DNA of 64,000 nt from positions 3,038,001-3,102,000 of the forward strand of contig NZ_CP077970.1 in NCBI RefSeq assembly GCF_024758505.1, read 5' to 3'. Position numbers and translations under genes: made by a program. Within the stretch, counting starts at the first letter, position 1. Each line of letters starts with the position of its first letter. Of this stretch, positions 12,915 through 24,153 are shown piece by piece. Source of the stretch: Bradyrhizobium arachidis (GTDB lineage Bacteria; Pseudomonadota; Alphaproteobacteria; Rhizobiales; Xanthobacteraceae). A model generated the notes under the pieces. That model was not told the origin of the DNA, did no database searches, and saw only the letters and a program-made list of their open reading frames with translations.

Positions 12915-13955
12915 TCAACTGCTCTGCCGATGGAGCAGGGTGAAACGCGTATCGATGACGGCGTGTTCGGGCGCGCCATTGGAGTGCAAGATCCTTGCGA
13001 TGATCAGCCGCGCGGCTTCCTTCCCGATCAGGTCGCCAGGCGGGCGGATGGTCGTCAACGACGGATTGGAGGCCGCGCTGAAGCTCAAGTCGCCGAAGCC
13101 CACCACCGACAGGCGCGCGGGGATTGCAATGCCGAGGCGCTGGCACTCGAAGATCACGCCGAGGGCGATGTGGTCGTTGGAGCAGGCAATCCCGTTCACG
13201 TTCGGAAAGCGATGCACGGCCTCGCCGAGCAGCATGGCGCCGACCTCGGCGCTGGCCGGCGCAGGATGCTGGATAATGTCAGCGGTGACATCAGGCAGAT
13301 TCCGCGCCGTCTCGACAAAACCCTGGGCGCGCCGTGCAGCGCGGCGATCCTCGTGCAGGCGGGCCCCGAGAAACAGCAATCGCTTGCGTCCGCGCTGAAC
13401 GAGATGCGACGCGGCGGCGTGGCCGACCTGATCGTGGTGAAAACCGACCGCCATGTCCATGGTCTGGGAACCGAGCTCCCAGATTTCGACAACCGGGACC
13501 TTGCTGTCGCGCAACAGCCTGCGCGTCGCGGTGCTGTGGGAGAGGCCGGTCAAGACGACGGCGGCGGGGGCCCAGGACAGCGCCGTGCGGACCAGACCCT
13601 CCTCGTCGTGCTCCCTGTACTCGGTGTGGCTGAGCATCACCTGGAGTCGTTGCTTGCCGAGCTCGTCCTGCAGGGCCGCGACGGTTTCGGCGAAGAACGC
13701 ATTGCGGACGGACGGCACGATGATGCTCACGACACGCGATGAGGCCGCCGCCAGGCCGCCAGCCATCAGGTTCGGCACATAGTCGAGCGCTTCGATGGCG
13801 CGTGCGATCTGTTCGCTCGCCGCCGCCGATACCGCATCGGGCTTCCTGAAATAGAGGGACACCGTGGACGGCGACAACTCGGCGCGCGCCGCCACATCCA
13901 TGATCGTGACCCGCTGCATCTTGCGTCGGGTGCGTGTGGGCTTTGGTGCCGCCAT
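12915..13955 (-). CDS. LacI-family repressor
   Basis: 346-aa sugar-responsive repressor. The helix-turn-helix is at residues about 15-40 (VTIMDVAARAELSPSTVSLYFRKPDAVS), followed by the hinge helix and a periplasmic-binding-type core (VVSIIVPSVRNAFFAETVAALQDEL...VVGFGDLSFS...TTIRPPGDLIGKEAARLI). It is transcribed away from the sugar ABC transporter at 14218. The intergenic region carries two palindromes with an AGCGCT core, the hallmark of LacI-type operators, so the protein probably represses both itself and the 14218-21296 operon. Given the sulfoquinovosidase at the end of that operon, the inducer is likely sulfoquinovose or a derivative, which is inference. Confidence 0.92.
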   Translation of the reverse strand: MAAPKPTRTRRKMQRVTIMDVAARAELSPSTVSLYFRKPDAVSAAASEQIARAIEALDYVPNLMAGGLAAASSRVVSIIVPSVRNAFFAETVAALQDELGKQRLQVMLSHTEYREHDEEGLVRTALSWAPAAVVLTGLSHSTATRRLLRDSKVPVVEIWELGSQTMDMAVGFHHDQVGHAAASHLVQRGRKRLLFLGARLHEDRRAARRAQGFVETARNLPDVTADIIQHPAPASAEVGAMLLGEAVHRFPNVNGIACSNDHIALGVIFECQRLGIAIPARLSVVGFGDLSFSAASNPSLTTIRPPGDLIGKEAARLIIARILHSNGAPEHAVIDTRFTLLHRQSS

Positions 13956-13972
13956 TCCCTTGGTGGTCCAAA

Positions 13973-13988
13973 AATAATAGCGCTATTA
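13973..13988. promoter_or_regulatory. LacI-type operator 1
   Basis: ATAATAGCGCTATTAT is a perfect 16-bp palindrome, 18 bases before the start codon of the LacI-type gene, placed for autorepression. Its AGCGCT centre matches the usual LacI-family half-site geometry. Confidence 0.7.
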
Positions 13989-14144
13989 TATAGCTGAGGT
14001 TTTGTTACGATACAATCGCATTCTTCCTTCAAGGAGGAATAAGATTATCATATTCAGAGAGATACAACAGTATTTCCATCTCCCAACTTGCTGGATTCAG
14101 CTGGAATCGTCGAGAGATTCCTTGGCCGTTGATTTCCAAAAATC

Positions 14145-14154
14145 GTAGCGCTAC
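14145..14154. promoter_or_regulatory. LacI-type operator 2
   Basis: GTAGCGCTAC, a 10-bp palindrome sharing TAGCGCTA with operator 1, lies 64 bases upstream of the transporter ATPase start codon. Two sites about 170 bp apart could allow looping repression of the divergent genes. Confidence 0.6.
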
Positions 14155-14217
14155 CATCGGCAACTACCGCGGCGTCAAGAACCGTCGGGACGCGGGGCGG
14201 ACGGGAGAACAGGGCTC

Positions 14218-15291
14218 ATGGCTTCGGTCAGCCTGCGCAAGCTTGAGAAGAGCTATGGCGCGTTCCGCGTCGTGAAGGCGATCGACCTCGAGATCGCCGA
14301 TGGCGAGTTCGTGGTGCTGGTGGGTCCGTCGGGCTGTGGCAAATCGACGACGCTGCGCATGATTGCAGGCCTCGAAAGCATCAGCGGTGGTGAAATCCGG
14401 ATCGGCGATCGTATCGTCAACGATCTGCCGCCGCGCGCGCGCGACATCGCCATGGTGTTCCAGGACTACGCGCTCTACCCGCACAAGACGGTGCGCGAGA
14501 ACATGGGCTTCAGCCTGAAGGTGCGGGGCGCGAACGCGGCGGAAGCGGACGCAAAGATCAGGGCTGCGGCGGAGATGCTCGGCATCACCCATCTTCTCGA
14601 CCGGCGGCCGGGACAGCTCTCCGGCGGACAGCGCCAGCGGGTTGCGATGGGCCGGGCCATCGTTCGGCGACCGCAGGTGTTCCTGTTCGATGAGCCGCTG
14701 TCCAATCTCGACGCGAAGCTGCGCGGTCAGGTCCGCACCGAAATCAAGCGGCTGCACCAGACGATCGGGACCACCATCGTCTATGTCACCCATGATCAGG
14801 TCGAGGCGATGACGCTGGCCGATCGCATCGTCATCCTTCGCGGCGGCGACATCGAGCAGATCGGAACGCCCGACGAGGTCTACAACAATCCGGCCAGCGT
14901 TTTTGTCGGCGGCTTCGTCGGCTCGCCGTCGATGAATTTTGCCAAGGCCAGGGCCGCCCACGGCTATCTCGATTTTGCCGACGGCAATCGTCTGCCTCTC
15001 GCGCCTTTGGCCGGTAGCGGAATCTCGGCGGCTGATGGGCGCGAATTCATCGTTGGCATCAGGCCCGAGCATTTCACGTCCGGGGCATCGGATATCGGCC
15101 TGAACTGCGAGGTTCAGGTCGTCGAGCCGCTCGGCTCCGATACGCTGGTGCATTTCTCGGTGGGCGGCGCGACATTGACCGCGCGGCTGCCGCCCGAGTT
15201 GCGCCCGCGAACCGGTGAGGCCTTCAAGCTGGGCCTCGATCCCGGCAAGATCCACCTGTTCGATGCGGAGACGGAGCGGGCCTTGCACTAG
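14218..15291 (+). CDS. Sugar ABC transporter ATPase (MalK/UgpC type)
   Basis: 357-aa nucleotide-binding subunit. Walker A GPSGCGKSTT (about residues 38-47), ABC signature LSGGQRQR, Walker B VFLFDEPLSNLDAKL and the switch His in YVTHDQ are all intact. The C-terminal 120 residues form the MalK-type regulatory OB domain (IVGIRPEHF...GGATLTARL). It energises import through the two permeases downstream. First gene of a probable operon running to 21296 and divergent from the LacI-type repressor. Order (ATPase, binding protein, permeases, SDR, GH31) resembles sulfoquinovosyl-glycerol importers of Agrobacterium (smo cluster), but the ATPase itself does not reveal the substrate. Confidence 0.92.
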   Translation: MASVSLRKLEKSYGAFRVVKAIDLEIADGEFVVLVGPSGCGKSTTLRMIAGLESISGGEIRIGDRIVNDLPPRARDIAMVFQDYALYPHKTVRENMGFSLKVRGANAAEADAKIRAAAEMLGITHLLDRRPGQLSGGQRQRVAMGRAIVRRPQVFLFDEPLSNLDAKLRGQVRTEIKRLHQTIGTTIVYVTHDQVEAMTLADRIVILRGGDIEQIGTPDEVYNNPASVFVGGFVGSPSMNFAKARAAHGYLDFADGNRLPLAPLAGSGISAADGREFIVGIRPEHFTSGASDIGLNCEVQVVEPLGSDTLVHFSVGGATLTARLPPELRPRTGEAFKLGLDPGKIHLFDAETERALH

Positions 15292-16611
<1,320 letters not shown>

Positions 16612-16708
16612 TGCATGATCCGGCGACGAGCGGGTGCTTCTCGCGCCCCGCTCGTGGTCGCGACCTCCTGCGGCGCCCTGTGCGCAATCCGGATCGGACC
16701 TGACGACG

Positions 16709-17650
16709 ATGGAATCCATGGTCAAGAACGCAGCCGCTCGCGTCGATACGCGACGTGCTACGCTGTCGCGCTGGCTCGATCCGGACGAGACGACGCTCGC
16801 CATCCTGCTCCTGGCACCCACCGCGATCCTGCTCAGCGTGATGATCGTTTATCCGGTGGGCCGGCTCATCTACACGAGCTTCCTCGACCTGTCGCTGACC
16901 TCGGGCCTGCCGTCGCGATTCTCCGGGCTCGCGAACTATCAGCAGATGCTGGACGATCCCGTCTTCTGGCAGGCGACCTGGAACACGATCCTGATCACGC
17001 TGATCACGGTGCCGGGCTCGCTGCTCGTCGGGCTCGGACTCGCGCTGCTCGCCAACCTGCCGTTCCAGATGAAGTGGCCGATGAGGCTTTCGCTTCTGAT
17101 TCCGTGGGCGCTGCCGCTTTCGTTCGCGGGCCTGATCTTCGCCTGGTTCTTTCATTCGGAATATGGCGTCGTCAACGACATGCTCAACCGGATCGGCCTG
17201 CCGGGCGTGATCTGGTTCAATTCGCCGCGTCTCGCCTTCACCGCGATCTGCCTCACCATCATCTGGAAGGCCTCGTCCTTTATGGCAATGATCATTCTTG
17301 CCGGGTTGCAGACCATTCCGCGATCGCTTTACGAGGCTGCTGATGTCGACGGAGCAGGGCGCGTGCGGCAGTTCTTTGAGATCACGCTTCCGCTCCTAAA
17401 GCCCACGATCGTGGTCGCGCTGATCTTCCGCACCATCACGTCGCTCCAGACTTTTGACATTCCCTACATGATGACGGGCGGCGGGCCGGGCACCTCAACT
17501 GCGACGCTGGCCATGTACATCCATCAGAACACCGTATCCTTCCTCGATCTCGGCTACGGATCGGCGCTTGCGGTGGTGATGTTCGGCCTTTCGATGTGCG
17601 TCACGGCGCTCTACCTGCGCATGATCCGCGGCAGCGAGACCGTATCATGA
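16709..17650 (+). CDS. Sugar ABC transporter permease 1 (MalF type)
   Basis: 313-aa inner-membrane permease with six predicted transmembrane helices. The first is TLAILLLAPTAILLSVMIVYPVGRLIY, and the EAA loop reads YEAADVDGAGRVRQFFEITLPLLKP. Start is placed at ATG 16709 (MESMVKN); upstream in-frame codons from 16634 look noncoding, and an ATG at 16718 is also possible since no strong ribosome site is visible. The stop codon overlaps the next permease start (ATGA at 17647-17650), indicating translational coupling. Partner of the ATPase at 14218 and binding protein at 15367. Confidence 0.9.
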   Translation: MESMVKNAAARVDTRRATLSRWLDPDETTLAILLLAPTAILLSVMIVYPVGRLIYTSFLDLSLTSGLPSRFSGLANYQQMLDDPVFWQATWNTILITLITVPGSLLVGLGLALLANLPFQMKWPMRLSLLIPWALPLSFAGLIFAWFFHSEYGVVNDMLNRIGLPGVIWFNSPRLAFTAICLTIIWKASSFMAMIILAGLQTIPRSLYEAADVDGAGRVRQFFEITLPLLKPTIVVALIFRTITSLQTFDIPYMMTGGGPGTSTATLAMYIHQNTVSFLDLGYGSALAVVMFGLSMCVTALYLRMIRGSETVS

Positions 17651-18501
17651 GCGCTTCCGTCTCTTCAGGTACCGGCTCGCTCCTGTCCGGCAAGCCGTTG
17701 CGGGTCATCGCCGCGCTCATTCTCGTCGTGAACGGCCTGTTCCCGGCGCTGTGGATTCTGCTGACCTCGTTCAAGACCGAGGCGGAGCTCACGGCGAAGC
17801 CGATCACCTGGCTGCCGCACGCGGCGACGCTGCGGAATTACCACCAGGCGTTCTCCGATCAACCCCTGCTCACCTTCCTGTTCAACAGCTTCATGGTCGC
17901 GCTGCTGTCGACCGCGTTGACCCTGCTGGTCTCGGTTCTTGCGGCCTACGCGCTTGCGCGGCTGAATCTCCGCTTCAGGGGATTGATCATGTCCGTCATC
18001 ATCGCGGTCTCCACCTTTCCTCTGGTGACGCTGCTGGTCCCCCTGTTCGAGACGATGCGCGCGCTCAATCTGCTCAACTCCTGGACCGCGTTGATCCTGC
18101 CCTACACCGTGCTCAGCCTGCCGGTCTGCACCCTGGTGCTGACGTCCTTTTTCGAGGCCATTCCGCGCGACCTGGAGAATGCCGCCATGATTGACGGCTG
18201 CACGCGATTTGGCGCGCTTTTCAAGGTGGTGGTCCCGCTCTCGGCGCCGGGCGTGTTCACCGCCGGTATCCTCGCCTTCGTCAATTCCTGGGACGAATTT
18301 CTGCTGGCCCTGTCATTCAACTCCAATCCGGGACTGCGGACGCTCCCTGTCGGCATCCAGCTTTACCAGGGCGAGTTTGCGTTTCCGTGGCCGATCATTT
18401 CGGCGGCGCTGGTGGTAGGCATCGTACCGGTCGCGATCCTGATCGTGATCTTCCAGGAGCGCGTGGTCTCCGGGCTGACCGCGGGTGGCCTCAAGGGATA
18501 A
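17647..18501 (+). CDS. Sugar ABC transporter permease 2 (MalG type)
   Basis: 284-aa second permease. Six helices are expected, beginning with VIAALILVVNGLFPALWILLTSF; the EAA motif is ENAAMIDGCTRFGALFKVVVPLSAPG and the C-terminus contains FQERVVSGLTAGGLKG, the standard MalG-type ending. The real start is ATG 17647, overlapping the stop of permease 1 by four bases. The two permeases would form the translocation channel of the putative sulfoquinovoside importer. Confidence 0.92.
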   Translation: MSASVSSGTGSLLSGKPLRVIAALILVVNGLFPALWILLTSFKTEAELTAKPITWLPHAATLRNYHQAFSDQPLLTFLFNSFMVALLSTALTLLVSVLAAYALARLNLRFRGLIMSVIIAVSTFPLVTLLVPLFETMRALNLLNSWTALILPYTVLSLPVCTLVLTSFFEAIPRDLENAAMIDGCTRFGALFKVVVPLSAPGVFTAGILAFVNSWDEFLLALSFNSNPGLRTLPVGIQLYQGEFAFPWPIISAALVVGIVPVAILIVIFQERVVSGLTAGGLKG

Positions 18502-19284
<783 letters not shown>

Positions 19285-19298
19285 AGGGACGAAGAGGA

Positions 19299-21296
19299 AT
19301 GCATCTGGAACTTGAGACGACCTCATCCGGCTTCGCGGTGTCCATGGCTGGCCGCCGGATTCTCAGTCACAGTGCTACAGCGCCATGCTTCTTCGTGGGC
19401 CAGGGGACCGATCGCATCGCGATGGATCGCGGTCGCTTCGAGATCGAGGATCGCCTGGCCGAACGCTGTCCACTGGCCCATGCCGAGATCGAAGGCGAGA
19501 CGATCATGCTTGCAGCGGCCAAGGGGCAACCCCCGCGGCTGGCCGTCACGCGCGAGGGCAATGCGCTGGTGCTGCGGGCGCTTGATCCATCCGTCAACCG
19601 GTTTTGGTTGCGTGTGATTGCCGACCGGGACGAGAACGTCTGGGGCGGCGGCGAGCAATTCTCCTACTTTGACCTGCGCGGGCGGCGGTTTCCGTTGTGG
19701 ACCTCGGAGCCGGGCGTCGGTCGCGACAAGACCACCGAAATCACGTTCAAGGCGGACGTGGCGGGTCACGCGGGCGGCGACTACTATCATACGAACTATC
19801 CCCAGCCGACCTATGTGTCCTCGGCGCGCTATGCGCTTCATGTCGAAACGTCAGCCTATAGTGTCTTTGATTTTTGTGATCCTTCATTTCACGAGATCGA
19901 AGTCTGGGCTGTGCCGGAGCGCATCGAGCTGTTTGCCGCGCCGTCCTTCGTCGGCCTGGTGGAGATGCTGTCCAGCCGTTTTGGGCGCCAGCCTCCGCTT
20001 CCGGAGTGGATCTACAACGGCGCGATCGTCGGCCTGAAGGATGGAGCGAACTCATTCAATCGCCTTGCAAGGATACGCGAGGCCGGCGTCAAGGTTGCCG
20101 GCCTGTGGTGCGAGGACTGGGTCGGTATCAGGCAGACGGCCTTCGGCTCGCGACTGTTCTGGGACTGGCAGGCCAACGAGACGCGCTATCCGGGCCTGCG
20201 ACAGCGCATCGCCGAACTGAACAGCGAGGGCATCCGCTTCCTCGGTTATGTGAATCCGTATCTCTGCGACGATGGCGTGCTGTTCAGGGAGGCTGAGGCC
20301 GCGAATTATTTCGTCAAGGATGATTCAGGGCGAGTCGCCCGGATCGACTTCGGACAATTTCACTGCGGTATCGTCGACTTCACCAATCCGGACGCTGCGG
20401 CGTGGTTTTCCGAAGAGATCATCGGCAAGCGGATGCTCGACTATGGCCTGTCAGGCTGGATGGCCGATTTCGGCGAGTATCTGCCAGTCGATGTGCATCT
20501 TGCCAGCGGGGCCGACGCCAGGCTTGCGCATAACCGTTGGCCAACGCTTTGGGCCGACGTCAACGCGAAGGCGGTGGCGTCTCGTGGCCGGACCGGCGAG
20601 GCCGTGTTCTTCATGCGGGCTGGCTTCACAGGCGTCCAGAAATCGTGCCCGTTGCTGTGGGCCGGCGATCAATCGGTCGATTTTTCGCGACACGACGGGC
20701 TGGTCACGGTCATCTGCGCCGCGCTGTCATCGGGGTTGCTCGGCAATGCCTTTCATCATTCCGATATCGGTGGCTATACCAGCCTGTTCGGCAATGTCCG
20801 CACGCCCGAGCTCGTCATGCGCTGGGCCGAGATGGCGGCATTCACATCGTTGATGCGTACCCACGAAGGCAACCGGCCTCGTGACAATGTGCAGATCGAC
20901 AGCGATCCCGCGGTCCTCAAGCACTTCGCCCGGATGACCGCGATCTACGTTCACCTCGCGCCCTATCTCAGGAGCTTGTCGCTGGAAGCCGCCAGCCGCG
21001 GCCTTCCGGTCCAGCGCCCGTTGTTCCTGCATCACGAAGAAGACCGGCGAACCTACGGCATTCAGGACTGCTATCTCTATGGCCGGGACGTGCTGGTCGC
21101 ACCCGTCTGGCAGGCATCACAAGAGATGCGGAAACTCTACCTTCCGGCGGGGACCGACTGGATTCACGTCTGGACGGGCCAGTCATTTGCCGGCGGCCGG
21201 GACATGTCGATCGAGGCGCCGCTGGGGCGGCCCGCGGTTTTCTATCGGGCAGATACCGAATTCGAAAAGCTGTTTGCTGGACTGCTGGATCTATAG
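19299..21296 (+). CDS. yihQ: GH31 sulfoquinovosidase (YihQ/SmoI-like)
   Basis: 665-aa family-31 glycosidase expected to release sulfoquinovose from sulfoquinovosyl glycerol, the plant sulfolipid head group. Nucleophile D390 lies in GWMADFGEYLP and acid/base D457 in WAGDQ. The sulfonate-recognition residues of the KERWRY class are all present: K247 (GLKDG), E272 (CEDW), R285 and W288 (FGSRLFW), R440 (FFMRAG) and Y493 (SDIGGYTS). E. coli YihQ has the QQRWRY version, Agrobacterium the KERWRY version (family knowledge, recalled). Generic α-glucosidases lack this set. No signal peptide is seen, so it acts in the cytoplasm after import by the ABC system upstream. Length matches YihQ. Confidence 0.88.
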   Translation: MHLELETTSSGFAVSMAGRRILSHSATAPCFFVGQGTDRIAMDRGRFEIEDRLAERCPLAHAEIEGETIMLAAAKGQPPRLAVTREGNALVLRALDPSVNRFWLRVIADRDENVWGGGEQFSYFDLRGRRFPLWTSEPGVGRDKTTEITFKADVAGHAGGDYYHTNYPQPTYVSSARYALHVETSAYSVFDFCDPSFHEIEVWAVPERIELFAAPSFVGLVEMLSSRFGRQPPLPEWIYNGAIVGLKDGANSFNRLARIREAGVKVAGLWCEDWVGIRQTAFGSRLFWDWQANETRYPGLRQRIAELNSEGIRFLGYVNPYLCDDGVLFREAEAANYFVKDDSGRVARIDFGQFHCGIVDFTNPDAAAWFSEEIIGKRMLDYGLSGWMADFGEYLPVDVHLASGADARLAHNRWPTLWADVNAKAVASRGRTGEAVFFMRAGFTGVQKSCPLLWAGDQSVDFSRHDGLVTVICAALSSGLLGNAFHHSDIGGYTSLFGNVRTPELVMRWAEMAAFTSLMRTHEGNRPRDNVQIDSDPAVLKHFARMTAIYVHLAPYLRSLSLEAASRGLPVQRPLFLHHEEDRRTYGIQDCYLYGRDVLVAPVWQASQEMRKLYLPAGTDWIHVWTGQSFAGGRDMSIEAPLGRPAVFYRADTEFEKLFAGLLDL

Positions 21297-21307
21297 TTGC
21301 GAGTTGA

Positions 21308-21320
21308 AAATTCGTAAAAT
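21308..21320 (+). promoter_or_regulatory. 13-mer shared by both Dpp-type operons, copy 1
   Basis: AAATTCGTAAAAT occurs here, 140 bases before the dppA start, and again at 27190-27202 before the second Dpp-type operon. Here it is only a half-site: the second arm reads TTTGC instead of TACGAAT. Confidence 0.45.
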
Positions 21321-21459
21321 TTGCAGTGCTGCGCGGCGTTCGATGATGCATCACCTCAGGACGCATTGACAGCCGCAATACGCGATAGCAAGCTCGTTCA
21401 GGCGTCTCTGGCGCAGCCTGAACCAACCGCGCCGAAAGAATCCAGCTGGAGTTCCAAAA

Positions 21460-23058
21460 GTGGCCAGATCAACTCTGCTCGCCGCCGTCTGCGCTTCGGC
21501 GCTTGTCGTGGCTTCGGCTGCTTCCGCCAAAACCCTGGTTTTCTGCTCGGAAGGCAGCCCGGAGAACTTCTATCCCGGCGTCAACACCACCGGCACGTCG
21601 TTCGACGGCAATGAGCCGATCTACAATCGCATTGTCGAGTTCGAGCGCGGCGGCACGAAGGTGGTGCCGGGCCTCGCGGAAAAATGGACGATCTCACCTG
21701 ACGGCATCACCTATACCTTCAACTTGCGCAAGGGCGTGAAGTGGCACGCGACGTCCAAATCGTTCAAGCCGACGCGAGAGTTCAATGCTGACGACGTCCT
21801 GTTCTCGATCGAGCGGCAATGGAAGGACGACAATCCGTATTTCAAGGTGACGAGCCCGAACCATTCCTATTTCGGCGACATGGGCATGCCGAAATTGTTG
21901 AAGTCGGTCGAAAAGCTCGATGACTACACGATCAAGATAACGCTCAACCAGCCGGAAGCGCCTTTTCTCGCCGATCTTGCGATGCCCTACGCGGCTATCC
22001 AGTCCAAGGAGTATGCGGATGCCATGCTGAAGGCCGGCACCCCCGAGAAGATCGATCAGGATCCGATCGGCACCGGCCCATTCTATCTGGTGCAGTACCA
22101 GAAGGACGCCGTGATCCGCTACAAGGCGTTCCCCGAATTCTGGGGCGGCAAGGCGAAGATCGACGACCTCGTCTATGCGATCACGCCGGATGCATCCGTT
22201 CGCTGGGCCAAGCTCCAGAAGGGCGAATGCGACGTGATGCCCTATCCGAACCCGGCCGACATCGACGCGATCAAGAAGGATCCGAACGTCACGGTTTTGG
22301 AGCAGCCGGGCCTCAACGTCGGCTATCTCGCGTTCCAGACGCAGAAAAAACCCTTCGACGACGTGCGCGTGCGCAAGGCCGTCAGCATGGCGATCGACAA
22401 GAAGGCGATCATCGATGCCGTCTATCTGTCGACCGGCATCGCGGCCAAGAACCCAATCCCGCCCACCATGTGGTCATACAACGACAGCGTCAAGGACGAC
22501 CCCTATGATCCGGCGGCGGCCAAGAAGCTTCTGGCCGACGCAGGATTTCCGGACGGCTTCGAAACCGATCTATGGGCCATGCCGGTGCAACGCCCCTACA
22601 ATCCGAACGCCAAGCGCATTGCCGAACTGATGCAGGCCGACCTCGCCAAGATCGGCGTCAAGGCCGAGATCAAGTCGTTTGAATGGGGCGAATACCGCAA
22701 GCGGTTGCAGGTCGGCGAGCACCAGATGGGCATGTTTGGGTGGACCGGCGACAACGGCGACCCCGACAACTTCTTGCACACGCTGCTGGGCTGCGACTCG
22801 GCGAAATCGGGGGGATCGAATATCGCCAAGTTCTGCTACAAGCCGTTCGACGATCTGGTCGTGAAGGCCAAGGCCGTCAGCGATCAGGCCGAGCGCACCA
22901 AGCTGTACGAACAGGCCCAGGTGATCTTCAAGGAGCAGGCGCCGTGGTTCACCATCGCGCATGCGGTGCAGTTGAAGCCCGTCAGCAAGAGGGTGATTGA
23001 CTTCAAGCTGTCGCCGTTCGGCCGCCACAACTTCTATGGCGTCGACGTCAAGGAATAG
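21460..23058 (+). CDS. dppA: Dipeptide-binding protein
   Basis: 532-aa periplasmic binding protein of SBP_bac_5 type. GTG start at 21460 with GGAG upstream; signal peptide residues 1-23 (ending SAASA). The mature N-terminus KTLVFCSEGSPENFYPGVNTTGT closely follows enteric DppA (KTLVYCSEGSPEGFNP...), and DPIGTGPFYLVQYQKDAVIRY is the family signature. It should bind dipeptides (DppA also binds haem precursors in some bacteria). First gene of dppABCDF; a hairpin with T-run directly after it probably reduces expression of the transporter genes relative to the binding protein. Confidence 0.93.
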   Translation: MARSTLLAAVCASALVVASAASAKTLVFCSEGSPENFYPGVNTTGTSFDGNEPIYNRIVEFERGGTKVVPGLAEKWTISPDGITYTFNLRKGVKWHATSKSFKPTREFNADDVLFSIERQWKDDNPYFKVTSPNHSYFGDMGMPKLLKSVEKLDDYTIKITLNQPEAPFLADLAMPYAAIQSKEYADAMLKAGTPEKIDQDPIGTGPFYLVQYQKDAVIRYKAFPEFWGGKAKIDDLVYAITPDASVRWAKLQKGECDVMPYPNPADIDAIKKDPNVTVLEQPGLNVGYLAFQTQKKPFDDVRVRKAVSMAIDKKAIIDAVYLSTGIAAKNPIPPTMWSYNDSVKDDPYDPAAAKKLLADAGFPDGFETDLWAMPVQRPYNPNAKRIAELMQADLAKIGVKAEIKSFEWGEYRKRLQVGEHQMGMFGWTGDNGDPDNFLHTLLGCDSAKSGGSNIAKFCYKPFDDLVVKAKAVSDQAERTKLYEQAQVIFKEQAPWFTIAHAVQLKPVSKRVIDFKLSPFGRHNFYGVDVKE

Positions 23059-23067
23059 CAGAGACAA

Positions 23068-23103
23068 GGGCGGAGCGGCTTAGCGTTACTCCGCCCGTTT
23101 TTC
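23068..23103 (+). terminator. Intrinsic terminator/attenuator between dppA and dppB
   Basis: GGGCGGAG (23068-23075) pairs with CTCCGCCC (23089-23096), loop 13 nt, followed by GTTTTTC. It lies 10 bases after dppA. Such partial terminators give high binding-protein to permease ratios. Confidence 0.75.
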
Positions 23104-23142
23104 TTTACCTCTTCCGTTGCGGGGAGGGTGGCGGGGAACGGC

Positions 23143-24153
23143 ATGCTCCGGTTCATCTTTACCCGGCTGAGCCTCGTGGTTCCGACCTTTATCGGGATCA
23201 CGTTGCTGGTGTTCGTGCTTATCCGCCTCATCCCCGGCGATCCCATCGAGACGATGGCGGGCGAACGCGGCATCGATCCGGCCCGGCACGCGCAATTGCG
23301 CAAGGACTACGGCTTCGATCAGCCGGTTCTGGTGCAATACGGCCTCTATCTGTCGAGGCTGGTTCATGGCGACCTCGGCCGCTCGATCGTAACCCATGAG
23401 CCGGTGATTTCCGAGTTCGGGACGTTATTCCCGGCGACGATCGAACTATCGGTCTGCGCGATCCTGTTTGCGTTATGCCTCGGCTTGCCGGCCGGTATCA
23501 TCGCGGCGGTCCGGCGCAACTCCATCTTCGATCATGGCGTGATGGGTGTCTCGCTCACCGGATATTCGATGCCGATCTTCTGGTGGGGATTGCTGCTGAT
23601 CCTGCTTTTTTCCGTGCAGCTTGGATGGACTCCGGTGTCGGGCCGGATCGCGGTGCAATACTACATCGAACCGGTGACCGGCTTCCTGCTGATCGATGCA
23701 TTGCTGGCCGGTGATTTCGGCGCGTTTCGTTCGGCGCTGTCGCATCTCGTGCTGCCGATGATCGTGCTCGGCACGGTGCCGCTCGCCGTCATCGCCCGCA
23801 TGACGCGGTCCGCCATGCTGGAGGTGCTGGGCGAAGATTACATCCGCACCGCCCGCGCCAAGGGGGTGCCGCGTTGGCGGGTGATCGCGATCCATGCGTT
23901 GCGTAACGCGCTGATCCCGGTGGTGACGGTGATCGGGCTGCAGGTCGGCGTTCTCTTTACCGGCGCGATCCTCACCGAGACCATCTTCTCCTGGCCGGGT
24001 GTGGGTAAATGGCTGATCGAGGGCATCAACCGCCGCGACTATCCGGTGCTGCAGGGTGGCACGTTGTTGATCGGCGCGATCGTCATGATCGTCAATCTGT
24101 TGGTTGATGTCGCCTATGGGCTGATCAATCCCCGTATCCGGTACACGAGATGA
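23143..24153 (+). CDS. dppB: Dipeptide ABC transporter permease
   Basis: 336-aa permease opening MLRFIFTRLSLVVPTFIGITLLVFVLIRLIPGDP, the standard DppB/OppB first helix, with the EAA loop EDYIRTARAKGVPRWRVIAIHALRNALIPVV. Six transmembrane helices are expected. Start taken as ATG 23143; a GTG at 23128 would add five residues. The last codons overlap the start of dppC (ATGA at 24150-24153). Confidence 0.93.
   Translation: MLRFIFTRLSLVVPTFIGITLLVFVLIRLIPGDPIETMAGERGIDPARHAQLRKDYGFDQPVLVQYGLYLSRLVHGDLGRSIVTHEPVISEFGTLFPATIELSVCAILFALCLGLPAGIIAAVRRNSIFDHGVMGVSLTGYSMPIFWWGLLLILLFSVQLGWTPVSGRIAVQYYIEPVTGFLLIDALLAGDFGAFRSALSHLVLPMIVLGTVPLAVIARMTRSAMLEVLGEDYIRTARAKGVPRWRVIAIHALRNALIPVVTVIGLQVGVLFTGAILTETIFSWPGVGKWLIEGINRRDYPVLQGGTLLIGAIVMIVNLLVDVAYGLINPRIRYTR

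Noticed and set aside
19299..21296. Generic α-glucosidase call for the GH31 gene
   Set aside because: The complete KERWRY residue set and YihQ-like motifs fit a sulfoquinovosidase far better than a neutral α-glucosidase.
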